Positions 1 through 10,155 of a stretch of 64,000 nucleotides of DNA are shown here, piece by piece; position 1 is the first letter of the stretch; each line of letters begins with the position of its first letter. Origin of the DNA: Lepidurus packardi (lineage: Eukaryota > Arthropoda > Branchiopoda > Notostraca > Triopsidae). The position numbers were made by a program, and so were the translations under genes. The DNA is taken from the NCBI GenBank assembly GCA_023053545.1, contig JAKZAN010000186.1, positions 1-64,000 of the forward strand. Reading direction: 5' to 3'. Below the pieces are notes generated by a model. The model saw only the letters and a program-made list of their open reading frames with translations, made no database searches and was not told the origin of the DNA.

Positions 1-275
1 CCCAACCCCAACCCCAACCCCAACCCCAACCCCAACCCCAACCCCAACCCCAACCCCAACCCCAACCCCAACCCCAACCCCAACCCCAACCCCAACCCCA
101 ACCCCAACCCCAACCCCAACCCCAACCCCAACCCCAACCCCAACCCCAACCCCAACCCCAACCCCAACCCCAACCCCAACCCCAACCCCAACCCCAACCC
201 CAACCCCAACCCCAACCCCAACCCCAACCCCAACCCCAACCCCAACCCCAACCCCAACCCCAACCCCAACCCCAA
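1..275. repeat. Telomere, CCCCAA repeat tract
   Basis: About 46 perfect tandem copies of the hexamer CCCCAA (GGGGTT on the other strand) start at base 1 and stop abruptly at 275. This C4A2 repeat is the telomere of oligohymenophorean ciliates such as Tetrahymena and peritrichs. Spirotrichs use C4A4 instead. The C-rich strand reads 5' to 3' inward, as expected for the left end of a chromosome, so the assembly reaches a true chromosome end. Confidence 0.98.
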
Positions 276-903
276 TTCAGACCACCCGTATTTACTGAAG
301 TGTTCGACCACATTGAGTAAATACGGGTAACTAGAGATCTCTCGGATCCCCTAGTTAACTTAAACATAATCTATCTCAAGAACTTCCCTGTGCTAAAATA
401 TGATTTGGCCAACCATACTGCGAGTATCACTCTTATCACTTTCTCTATGATTCCGTTAATGTCTTCATCTGCGATTTTCCTAAATCTCTGAGTTAGCTTT
501 TCATGTCTTCTGTTCAGCATTTCCGCTGCTTTTAGTAATCCGTCTTTTATAAATCTTAGTCTATACTAGCTGTACTCTTCCCAGTTCTTCAGTGTTCCGT
601 AGTTGCCTAGGTAGTTTAAGTATTCATCTGAGTTTCGCTGAGGCGGTGGCGGGGTATTGGGGATGTTGTTAAGGTTGATTCGGAATGGGAGAGATCTTTT
701 GGGTCTAGGAAATGGTGCTTATGTTCGGTAGGTAGTTAGTGTGGTCTCTTGGATTGGGCTAGTTAAGAGAGATAGTAGTTGAATAGTGATTGGTGTAGGG
801 GTGTTTGGAGTGAGTTTCTTGAGTCTGGATGGGGTAGGGAATATTGGATAGCTATGGTGGGGTTGGAGAGGAAGGAGTAAATTCAAATCTAGAGGTCTAA
901 TGT
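276..903 (-). pseudogene. Open frame running into the telomere (possible truncated gene)
   Basis: Reading leftward with TGA as the only stop, one frame stays open from about 903 to 276 and then on through the GGGGTT repeats as an endless Trp-Gly run, so no stop codon exists. The part at 350-610 is rich in charged and aliphatic residues and looks protein-like (for example LKNWEEYSEYRLRFIKDGLL). The upstream part is Pro-rich. The first in-frame ATG is at 520. It may be a gene cut by chromosome-end formation, or chance. No family was recognised. Confidence 0.3.
284..328. repeat. Subtelomeric 13-bp perfect inverted repeat
   Basis: The arm ACCCGTATTTACT (284-296) is followed after 19 nt by its exact reverse complement (316-328), only 8 bases inside the last telomere repeat. 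A 10-bp palindrome, AGAGATCTCT, lies at 333-342. The DNA or RNA could form a hairpin. The position suggests an end-associated element, such as a remnant of the site where the chromosome was cut or the telomere added, but no function is known and chance cannot be excluded. Confidence 0.6.
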
Positions 904-1078
904 GTACAAAAAAAATAACAGAATTTTAATTTTCCCTAATTAATATAAGTACTAAACACTAATAAAATAAACAAAGCCTAAACTACACGTGAACAAGATT
1001 TTTATCCCGATATTTTTCTATACATATAGTTATTTTTTTACAGAGATTACGAATTATATCAATCTACTTCTCCCTGCA

Positions 1079-2479
1079 ATGAATAAACAACTTACAATAC
1101 TCATTCTCCTCACTATCCTCTTCGGCTTCACCTTGTCTTCTCTCACGATCACTGCTCCTGAAGCTCTGGTGTAATTTTTTTCTACTAAATTTGGTGGTCC
1201 CTCCATTCCTTATACCCTGGCCAACTTCGGTACAATACCCTATGGTCGTAATACTACTGGAAAGCTAGTCATTGCAAATCCTATGACTAACTGTGACTAT
1301 GAAGACGATGTATTTGAATCTATTCATAGTATGTCTTGCAACTCATTTCTGTTATTATTTCGTGGAGAATGCTCATTCGTACGTAAAGTAAGGAATGCTC
1401 AGCAATAAGGCGCTAAACTAGCTATAATAATGGATGATTCAATCGAAGACACCGAACATATCGTTATGAGTGACGATGGGCACGGTCGTGAAGTCAAAAT
1501 CCCATCAGTGTTTATTGGATAATAAGTTGGCCAAGCCTTGATGGATTGGAGGCAAAACTACAAGAACGACACCATTGAACTGGAATTCTTTCTGGAAACC
1601 AAGCTCACTGATATTGCAGATTTGAACCTCTGGTTGGATGCTCATACTAAGATGAGCTACGATTTTGTGAATTCCCTCGAGCCATTCTATCACAAACTCT
1701 AAAACAAAGGTATAAATAATTCTCTCAACTAAAATATATATATTTTTATTGACAATAAAGTTAACCTAAAGGTATACCACAACGTAATCAGTTCCTGCTA
1801 CACATGTAATACACAAGACTGTTTTGGAGGTACTAAGTACTGTGCACCAAGGATCGAAGGCAATAATTGCACCGGGAGAAAGATAATTTAGGAGCAGCTT
1901 AGAGAGAGTTTTCTTCTTGAACAGAATAGCACTCGATGGTGGGCCTATATGGTAGCTTATGGTGAACAATGTCTAAATGCCCTCGATATTGAAGAATGCT
2001 CTAAACGATTAGTGACAGAAAAAGGATATAACTGGGAGGAGATTACAATAAAAGTCAAGGGTACATTTTAAGCAAACGAAAGTAACCCTACTCTAGACGC
2101 TATTATTGCCTTAAAACAGAAAACTGGAGTTTTTTTCTTCCCTGATGTGGTGGTAAACAATGTAACCTTTCACGGTGAACTAGATGGCGTTGATGTTTTC
2201 GAATTAGTTTGCAATAGCTTAAAGAAAGCACCAAAATAATGCAAATAGTTTGTAGACGATGAATCTCGAGTATAGGGATTATAGGCTCAGTCAAACGCTG
2301 CCAAGATTACAGCAATCGTATTGCTGAGTCTAACTATTTTTGGAGTGATTTTTATCTGCGTCTATAGACGAGTGATCCGAAAGTCAATGAATCGGTAAAT
2401 GACGGAACAGGTGAACCAGCTGGTGACTCAATACATAACCCTTTACTAGAGTAAGGAGAAATAAGAATAGAGGCCATGA
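1079..2479 (+). CDS. PA-domain vacuolar sorting receptor-like type I membrane protein
   Basis: The protein has 449 residues after removal of one 51-nt intron (1710-1760). It starts with a clear signal peptide (MNKQLTILILLTILFGFTL), which fixes the ATG. A protease-associated domain follows at about residues 40-170 (LLLFRGECSFVRKVRNAQ). Next comes a Cys-containing luminal region whose spacing resembles plant vacuolar sorting receptors (NTQDCFGGTKYCAP; FFFPDVVVNNVTFHGELDG). A single membrane segment near the C-terminus (ITAIVLLSLTIFGVIFICVY) is followed by a short basic, Glu-rich cytosolic tail. Such receptors carry soluble cargo from Golgi to lysosome-like compartments or, in ciliates, secretory organelles. 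The assignment rests on domain order rather than on every receptor-specific Cys. Confidence 0.85.
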
Positions 2480-2686
2480 GTTGAAATTAAAGGGAGCACC
2501 AGAAGTGTCAAGCTCGTTCTTGTATGCCTTTGCCCTTATATGTGTAAATTCAGAAGAAACAAGTATTTTGATGAATCAAACTTGAAATAAATAAATGAAA
2601 GTTGTTTATTATTTTATTTAGTTGCAATGGAGATTGCGACATCATCTTGACTCTTAAAAGATAATCATATTTAATAATAATTAATA
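2480..2686. other. AT-rich spacer
   Basis: The stretch after the receptor gene is AT-rich, and I see no supported gene in it. Together with 2855-2990 it forms the spacer around a weak minus-strand candidate. Confidence 0.6.
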
Positions 2687-2854
2687 TCAATATTGATATA
2701 TACTTCCAAAATATCTCGCTTCATGGGAAACGACATCCTCCATTTACGCTTCTCCTGGGACCGCTTCTTCAACAACAGGTCTATCCAATACTCTCTCGTA
2801 AGCACAAACAAAATCAATACACACACTATCACCATAAAAATACATTTCATCCAT
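2687..2854 (-). CDS. Possible small acidic protein
   Basis: A 55-residue frame on the minus strand starts at ATG 2854 and ends at TGA 2687-2689. Its C-terminal half is acidic and protein-like (YERVLDRPVVEEAVPGEAEM), while the N-terminus is hydrophobic and aromatic. A competing plus-strand frame covers the same bases, and an upstream exon cannot be ruled out. No family was recognised. It is listed only because the composition differs from the flanking AT-rich DNA. Confidence 0.25.
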
Positions 2855-2990
2855 CGGTATCAACCATCATTACACAACAACATATCCATACAGTTGTGTC
2901 TTCTGTTTATAATGAAAGACCGTCATTCAAAATATAAGCTCATAAGTCCACACAAGAATACATATTCATTACTCTTAGGTTGAAGAAGGT

Positions 2991-3693
2991 ATGAATGAGA
3001 AAGAGGCAGAAGCCATCAGTTGGCTAGTCGAACAACATCACAAGGGTAAATCGCTTGGACTTGGTGCTGGGCTTTTCACTGCTTGGACTTGGGGGCATTG
3101 GTATCAAAGACTCGCCATCTACTTCCCTGTATTCCACATCAGACCTTACCTGAAACCAGTCATTCAACTAGGTGTGGTAGTTGGGTTTACTGTAGCTGGA
3201 GACTACTTCTTCACTGGCCATCGCCACGGTGCCAATCATCTGCTTTCTAATATCATGAGACTTAACAACAACCTGTTCATCAAGAATCGCCAGGAATTTG
3301 TGTAATGATCAACTTCACTATTAACTATATAATGATCTTGTCTATTATTCGACACACAGGACCAATTTTGAAGTTCTCAACCGCAGGTTTACAGAGGAAG
3401 AAATCGCAAGATTTAACGAGAAGAGAGAAATACTCGCCAATCCCAATCGCAAGTGGATTTTCAATCCTCACATCTACGACCCCCAGTAATTCTTAAGCAA
3501 GGTCGAAAGACTTGACAATAATCTGGCTCCTTGGAACGATCCTCAAGTCGTCACCAAGATCCTTGAAGCTAACAAGGACAATAAAAACTTGCAGCTAGTG
3601 CCATTCAACCCTGCTGCAAGATTTGATGCCAAAGGAGATAGCCTGGACGTCAGACACAAGTTCAATATTGGCTGGACTCCTCTTGCTGCATGA
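2991..3693 (+). CDS. Conserved-looking membrane protein of unknown function
   Basis: Two exons joined across a 58-nt GT-AG intron (3302-3359) give 214 residues. The N-terminal half holds two likely membrane segments (GLGAGLFTAWTWGHWY and QLGVVVGFTVAGDYFF) and many aromatics. The C-terminal half is soluble and charged (RRFTEEEIARFNEKREILAN; HIYDPQEFLSKVERLDNN). This pattern resembles small accessory subunits of ciliate mitochondrial complexes, but I do not recognise a family and offer no function. The reading frame continues exactly across the intron and ends at TGA 3691-3693. Confidence 0.7.
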
Positions 3694-4751
3694 TGATAAG
3701 ATCAAAGGCAGATCTGCTTTTCGTTTTATAAGATAATTTCAGTTATGCTTATACAGGAATAGGTTCGTCTTACTTTTGTGCGAGGTCAGCACATGAAAAG
3801 TGAAATGAATACATTTTTGGAGGCCGAAGCCCTTAATTGATATATACTAAGTCCTCTGATTATTGTTTACCGATCGAAGAGTAAATTTGGTGGGTAACCG
3901 TTCGATAAAAGTATGGATTCTTAAGTGTTATCAGAGGAATGCTCAATTACAACAGCAAGATCTTCTAATTTTAGCTAGCAAAAATACAAAGGAAGTCCAT
4001 TTTCCTCTTGGATTATTTTTGCTCCTTTATGTCTTTGTCTTTATTTCGACTCTTTATTTTAGGAAAGCTACTGATACATTTTTCTAAACAATACTATAGT
4101 TGTTATTAAAGACGTTTCCCACTGTTAAACCTTGCAGAGGGCTTGGACTCTATTTTGGTGATGAAGCAGCCCCTGAGGATGAAACTATATTGGATTGTTG
4201 GTGATGTTTCTCCCTATTCACGCTCAGGAGAATTCGACTCGCTCTTTCGTTTAGCAACACAAAGGCCTATATATTTCTGCTGTTATTCGCACCTGATGTT
4301 GTGGATGCAGATAGGCTGATTTGTCTATTAAGGAAAATTCCACGACATTTACGACTGTGAGAGTTGAAAGGTTGACCTTATAGAGTTGTTAATACACCTT
4401 TCTTGGACCCGTCAGTCAAAATTATAGTGAAGTCTCGTCCTTGTCTTTCTGATTGGTTTTTACGCAGATATAAATGGTATAAATATTCGCGGTCAGGCAT
4501 CCAGAGTACATAGCTGTGTTTGCTAACTTGCAGACTTCCGCACCAGTAAAGCTGCAAAATATCGCACTTAGTTTCAACAGAGACTTATAAAATACCCTCT
4601 TCTTGGTTACTTCGAGTTGCCATTTTACTAGATACATTTATAGGATTTTTTTAACATAGTTCTGCTAGAAGCTCAAGTGATATTAATAAAGCTTTGGAGT
4701 TAGCTGATCGATTTTAATACGGATAACTCTTGAAATTGATCTAGGCTGAAC
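3694..4751. other. Unresolved region without a confident gene
   Basis: Several frames stay open here because TGA is the only stop: a plus frame at 3863-4203 without an ATG, a minus ATG frame at 4413-4637, and a plus frame from 4470 onward. None gives a coherent protein or a clean exon structure. The stretch may hold a multi-exon gene that I cannot resolve, or decayed subtelomeric sequence. Confidence 0.5.
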
Positions 4752-5226
4752 ATGAAGCAACTTTACTGGGTTATAGTTCAGCTTGTCGGGCTCCTCCTAG
4801 TACAAGTAGCTGTTGGTTTTCTACTTCAATAACTACAGGAGCAATTTTTGGATGCTTTAGATGGAGGGTGTGTACACATTCGATGTCCCATTAGTTAATC
4901 CTGAAAATCTAAACCTTGGGACATGCTTCAGCCCGAAACTTTTATCTCCCCTGTATGGTATAACCTCCAAGGATGAGTAGTATATTCTGGCTTCGAATGA
5001 ATCGTATCACTGGATCGAATCTCCTGACGTTACTTTTAATTCTGCCTATCTCAGCGCAACTACGAAGGCTGAAAACGCAAAGTTCGAAGGCGGAGTTATC
5101 AAAAATATAGAAATGTTAGGATGCTTGGTTGACATCCATGTAGGGACTGAAACTGCTCGAATTACCGAGTAAACTACTGTTATGAACAGAATTAGTGGAA
5201 GGTGTAAGGGAAAAAGGGAGACGTGA
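4752..5226 (+). CDS. Secreted protein candidate, unknown function
   Basis: Exon 1 (4752-4799) encodes a signal peptide (MKQLYWVIVQLVGLLL). A 61-nt GT-AG intron (4800-4860) restores the frame for exon 2 (4861-5226), which reads as a soluble ectodomain with Asn and Cys (VPLVNPENLNLGTCFSPKLL; KFEGGVIKNIEMLGCLVDIH), ending at TGA 5224-5226 for 137 residues. An alternative donor 6 nt downstream is equally good. Further exons may follow, since a protein-like frame occurs at about 5460-5655 (REAKKGRDSERVYSICWNME). No family was recognised. Confidence 0.45.
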
Positions 5227-7195
5227 ATGATTAGGAGAGCGGTTGGTGCTGTTATTGCTGTTTGAGAGGGTGCGATTTCCAACAGGTGGGGTTTTATGTT
5301 TTATTATTTTGAGTTCAGGATTACAATCAAAGATTGTAATAAGTTCAGTTGAGGGGTTGTATTATATAAGCCATTCAGGACCCCCTTTTTTAGAGGTTAG
5401 GGAGTCAATGTTACCTGAATTACGATCCACATCTGATCCAAACTGTACTGAAACCTTGACATTATTGGGATTGTGATGAGAGATAGAGTTGTTAATGGCA
5501 TGATGACTGACAGGCATGAGGGAGTTGTTGTTTTGCATTTGCGAGAAGCCAAGAAAGGAAGGGACAGCGAGAGGGTATATAGTATTTGTTGGAATATGGA
5601 AGTCGAAAGGAAGGACGTTGATGAAGTAATGATCTAATTCTTGTTGGGGAGTTGAGAAGGCGTATGGATTCTTGGGTATCTTAGAATTCTCCCAGTATTT
5701 ATGGTTATAGGACGCGGCGAGTACCTATTGGAATGCCTATATATAGTCTCTATGATATGATTACAGTGATTCGATAAAAAAATAATCTTATTGGATAGTC
5801 GATGAACAGAAGAATTCATTTTGATTAAGAAAATAAAGCAATTGTTATTTTCTTTCAAAATAATCAATACTAATATTATAACTAACCATAAAATTTAAAG
5901 CTTCGGGTTGTTTAGCCATGAAAATGCATTTTTACTATTCTTCTTCTGATGATGAGTTTTCCTCGATGCTAGCTCTCACTCTCCTCTCCTCTTCAGACGA
6001 TGTTCTGCCTGACTACCTATACTCATGTTCTTACACGATTACTTATTTGTCTACACCAAGTCTTCCCTCCCTTTTCTGGCTCTATCTATTTTTGTCATTA
6101 TCCCTGACTTCAAAGAGATAGGGGCCTGGAAGTCCCATGCCTGTGAACAGCGTTCCGAATGAATTAACTGGTAGGTCAAAATGGTTATGGTCCTAGTTTT
6201 TCGAAGATGGGTTGTGGGACGGTAGGGAGTTCCTAGGCTAACTGTTCCCATCCATTGTAATTTGTTTAAAAGGTATTGAACTTTTTTGGCTATTTATTAT
6301 ATTATTTATTATGGAATTGCTTTTTAATTGAATAATAAAATTAGGCTTTAGTTTTTTAAATGTCTATCTTGGGGTAGTTCAGATCTTGTCGGCTCATAAG
6401 AATGAAGAGGCTGGATCTTCTTAATACCGCCAAAAGCATCAAATAAATCGCAACTCATAGTATCAAATTTCGAGTTTCTGCCGACTGAATCACAAACAAT
6501 TACGTTGCTGGTAAATAAAAAACCAGAACCAACGTTTGACAAAAAAACCCCGAAATCCAACTGTGCTTATAAATACTGCGTATTTGTATCAACACGATAA
6601 TCTCCTCTAGTTTCATAATGTGCGTTCACTTATTTAAGATCGGCTGTTATATATTATCGTGCTATCTAGAAGTCAACAATCAGTATATTCAGTTTTGGTG
6701 GATCTGGTATCTTAGTTATTTGACCGCACAATAAAATATTATTTTCATACTATTTTAGTTATTTTGCAAGGCAGTCCAATATTAATCTACGTTATATCCG
6801 CTGTTTTGGGTTACTGATGTTCGGCTTCAGAAGCTATTCAGTCGCTCGAAAACTAAACAAATAAAAATAGTTCAGTAGAATCGATCTTTCTTGGGTAGCA
6901 TATGAACTCAAATACTAAATAATATTCATGGGCATGTAGCACTATATCTGTTTAGAGTTAGAATGCACCATTTGGCGATGCCGACTCTCAATAATAGTAG
7001 TAAGGGGTTGTGTTATCATTTTATAATTTTATTCAGATAAAATAATCCAAGTGTCAGAGAACAGAACAAACTAATGTTATATTCCTATAAATTTATCAAA
7101 TAACAGATAATTGCCTACAGCCAGCACTAAATACACAGTCCAACCATCACATATAAGCATTCTTCTCTTCATTCAAAACAAACCTCCCTTTCAAA
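5227..7195. other. Unresolved region, possible exons only
   Basis: The plus-strand piece at about 5460-5655 looks coding and may be a late exon of the preceding secreted-protein gene. A plus ATG frame at 5918-6331 begins with a Ser/Asp-rich stretch (FYYSSSDDEFSS). A minus frame open from about 6780 down to 5984 contains protein-like text (DFGVFLSNVGSGFLFTSN). They overlap on opposite strands, so at most one is right in 5984-6331. The segments 6262-6350 and 7020-7100 are very AT-rich and look non-coding. Confidence 0.45.
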
Positions 7196-8218
7196 ATGCA
7201 CGCCACCAACAACATAGAACACAATATATCACCATCCTAAACACCCAAAATACCTTCCCTCTTCAAACTCAAGTCGACTCTCGCCCTAGATTAGAACAAC
7301 TCTCGGCGCACGACCACCAAACAAAATCATAACCAACATACCTTCTTCTTTCACATTCACACATCCCAAAGCAATGTTGCTCCTGTACAGTACAGGCTGT
7401 CTCATCTTGTCTTCAGTGTCAAAGATGCGATTCAGCAATCTCTGGACGTGCTCATAAATGAATATACTGTTGCAAATTTGGATCTTGACTATACCCATTA
7501 TGAATTATACGCTGCAAAGCGCAACGGTAAGAGAAAATCTGATTTGCCATCATTTGACTACTCTCAAATGATATAGAAAACTAAAGTAGACTCTTTCTAT
7601 TTAAAGTATAAGTACGAGCATGGTTAAACATTTTCTTGTAGCACCAAAGAGAGGCAGACAGAGTTTAGTAACAAAAATGGAGCGGCAAAGCAAAATCGAT
7701 ACATTAGTAGCAGTGACGGAAGCGAGAGTAGTAGTAGTAGTAGCCATGAGAGTGAGCATTGCGTTGATAAGCTGGATAAAAATGACGAAACCATTAGAAT
7801 AGATATGAGCAGAGTTAACGATAAAAATGTTCTTAATAGAACGCATAATCTCGAGATAGAGGAAAAGATAAACATGCGGGAAAGTGACACAATCGTGAGA
7901 AACTGCGGGAATTCAGTAGAAAGAAAGACACTCAAGTAATCCTCAAAGGAGCAAAAATAGCGTAAAATCTAGAATGCAAAACAGCAAGTACAGACTATTC
8001 GTGAAGCTCCCAAAACCAATCGAGTAGTAATCCCTAACACCTAGAACAATCAAACCAGTACAGCCAAGAGCAACAATCATGAATACGCAGCATACTACCG
8101 TAGCAGCATGGACAGAATTAGTCAGAAGCAGTTCGGAAGTGGGAGAAAACCCGCGTAGAAAGTGGCAGACGACAATGATATGAAGTGCCTTTGTTTGAGA
8201 GTAGCACGAAAGAGATGA
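7196..8218 (+). CDS. Ser/Lys-rich protein of unknown function
   Basis: A single uninterrupted frame from ATG 7196 to TGA 8216-8218 encodes 340 residues. The N-terminal 55 residues are low-complexity. A folded-looking segment follows (HLVFSVKDAIQQSLDVLINE; YELYAAKRNGKRKSDLPSFD), whose short beta-strand pattern could be a ubiquitin-like or RBD-type fold. That reading is a guess from spacing alone. The rest is disordered, with a run of ten Ser broken by Glu (SDGSESSSSSSHESEH), and ends in a basic Cys-containing tail (MKCLCLRVARKR). It converges on the BAP31-like gene. Confidence 0.65.
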
Positions 8219-8664
8219 TATGGTTGTTAAATGATGGGTATATTTAGGTATGTTTTATGAGTTATGTTATGGCTAGTGTTTCCGTTTGATATTTTGGGAA
8301 TATTTTAAAATTGACCTATAATTTCATTCATTCATTCAATAGTATTGGATGATAGTCTTAGAGAGCGAGGAAAGCTGGTTGAATCCAAATCCATTTCGAT
8401 CTCAAATAATAGATTTCTATCTATATTTCTCCAAATTATAAAAACTACCAAAGTCATTCTATCGTAACTCATGTTGCTTTATACATACATCCAGCTGGCA
8501 GCTCCCATATCCCAACCGACTTCTTCATATTACAAATTTCTACGCAATTATTCTAGTAGTGATATCGTACGAATGCAGTCCTCTTTCAAGTCGGTACCTA
8601 CCCCATTCACGTAATAATCTCACTCTACTCACTCATCCCTATCTCCATTATAAACTACTGCGTC
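8219..8664. other. Convergent intergenic spacer
   Basis: This is the 446-nt gap between two gene 3' ends. A plus-strand ATG frame beginning at 8573 crosses into the BAP31-like gene and is taken as a shadow of it. Nothing else is supported. Confidence 0.6.
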
Positions 8665-9711
8665 TCACCCAGGTACTACTTGTAGCTACTTTACTTCTGG
8701 CTTCTATTCTAATAGCAACAAACATACCACACTATTTCTTTTCGGACTCTTAGTCTTCTCAATCTATTACTCTCCTTCATTGAATTTAGGACTATACGAG
8801 CTTGGATTGGTTTTAGAGTCGTCCTGAATTTATCCTGAACCCACTTAGAAAATTATATTTGAAGACGACTCCTCCTTTTGTTTAGATGCTTCTAGAGTTT
8901 GATATTCTTGCTGTTTGTTCTGTGGCTCATCTTCCTTCTTATCTATCATTTTATGATTATTTTTTTGATGGGAATTCAACGGCAATATCGGTTTTTTTTC
9001 CATGCTAGAATCTAGTCTGGGATCTGTTATTCGAGGATTCCTCAACTCATTTTTCATTTCAGAGCACGTGAATGTATTCTAGTGTGTCTGCTATTTGACT
9101 TTGGGTGTCATCCGTAAATTTTATTTAAGATGGATTTGCTGTTGTGCCCTCCAGCTTGTCTCCTCTAGATCCATAAGGTACAGTTAGTAGAGTGCGTTGT
9201 AAAAGCTGTAGAATATGAGGATCACAATTAATGTTGCCATAACTAATAGAAAATTGCGCTCATCTACATAATATTGCTTGAATGATCGATAGGCATTCAT
9301 CAAAGCAAGAGTATTCTATTGTTTGGCACCATGCGAAGATGAGCCGTTATTTTCGTTGCTATCGACCGAATCAGCAGCGAATAGCAACTTATTCTTAGGA
9401 TTGTTATTATTAGGAAATAGTCCATTAGGGTGCTCAAGTAGCTGAAGCGGAGGATATTTGTTGGCATAGGTTTTTTATATGAAGGTCTTGCTATCGAGGA
9501 AAGACCAAGCTGAGTCGATCACTGCGATGCAAGCCATGACGAACATTACGAAACGGATATTTGACCAGAGACGAGCAAAAAGTGGGGAGAGTTTGAGAAG
9601 GAGTCTAAAGAATATATTCCTGATTGGTCGGAGTGCGAGGAAAACAAGAGGGAGGGTGAGGGCCATGACGAACATTTGCAGGGAATATAGTATTCCGTAG
9701 GTTATATGCAT
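8665..9711 (-). CDS. BAP31/BAP29-like ER membrane protein
   Basis: An intronless 348-residue frame. The N-terminus (MHITYGILYSLQMFVMAL) begins three membrane segments in the order and spacing of B-cell receptor-associated protein 31: residues about 5-25, 45-65 (VMFVMACIAVIDSAWSF) and 135-155 (FLLVMATLIVILIFYSFYNA). The loop before TM3 has the family-like basic/aromatic stretch (NAYRSFKQYYVDERN). The cytosolic tail is long, charged and helical, as in BAP31. It lacks a canonical KKXX ER-retrieval end (the last residues are LQVVPG). The family acts as ER sorting and quality-control chaperones for membrane proteins. A plus-strand ORF over its 3' part is a shadow. Confidence 0.8.
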
Positions 9712-10155
9712 GTTAGAAGGATGAGCAGGTCTAGAAAGAATAGGGTAAAGGTATGTGAGGGTGTGATGACAAGGTATTAGTAGTTCTGGGATGATTTAGA
9801 GATATTATATATGATTATCTTGGGCCCGGCGTATATTTCTGGACTCTGAGGTAAGCATAGACGGAGGAGTGTGTGTTTGCGTGTACTTTAAATCAGCTAC
9901 GCTCTATACACATTTATCTAAATTATAACAGATAAATTCTGAACCATATCTACAGGATAAAGAGGGAAAAGGTTTGAGCTAAATCATAGCTACATTCTTC
10001 TATAAATCCTATCCCACAAAATCCTAAATAGAGTTCTCCTCATATATTCATAAATAAATCTGTCGTTGACTCGTCATGTCTTTCCGGTTTCATTATAGAT
10101 CTTCATCATTAAGATCACTTAAGTCTTCTCAACACTCTTTTAACTTACGATTTTT
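9712..10155. other. Intergenic, presumed promoter of BAP31-like gene
   Basis: This 444-nt AT-rich gap lies between the start of the BAP31-like gene and the end of the HP1-like gene, both on the minus strand. I see no gene or recognisable motif in it. Confidence 0.6.

Noticed and set aside
8573-8827. 84-residue plus-strand ATG frame
   Set aside because: It lies over the 3' part of the BAP31-like gene on the other strand, whose frame is longer and coherent.
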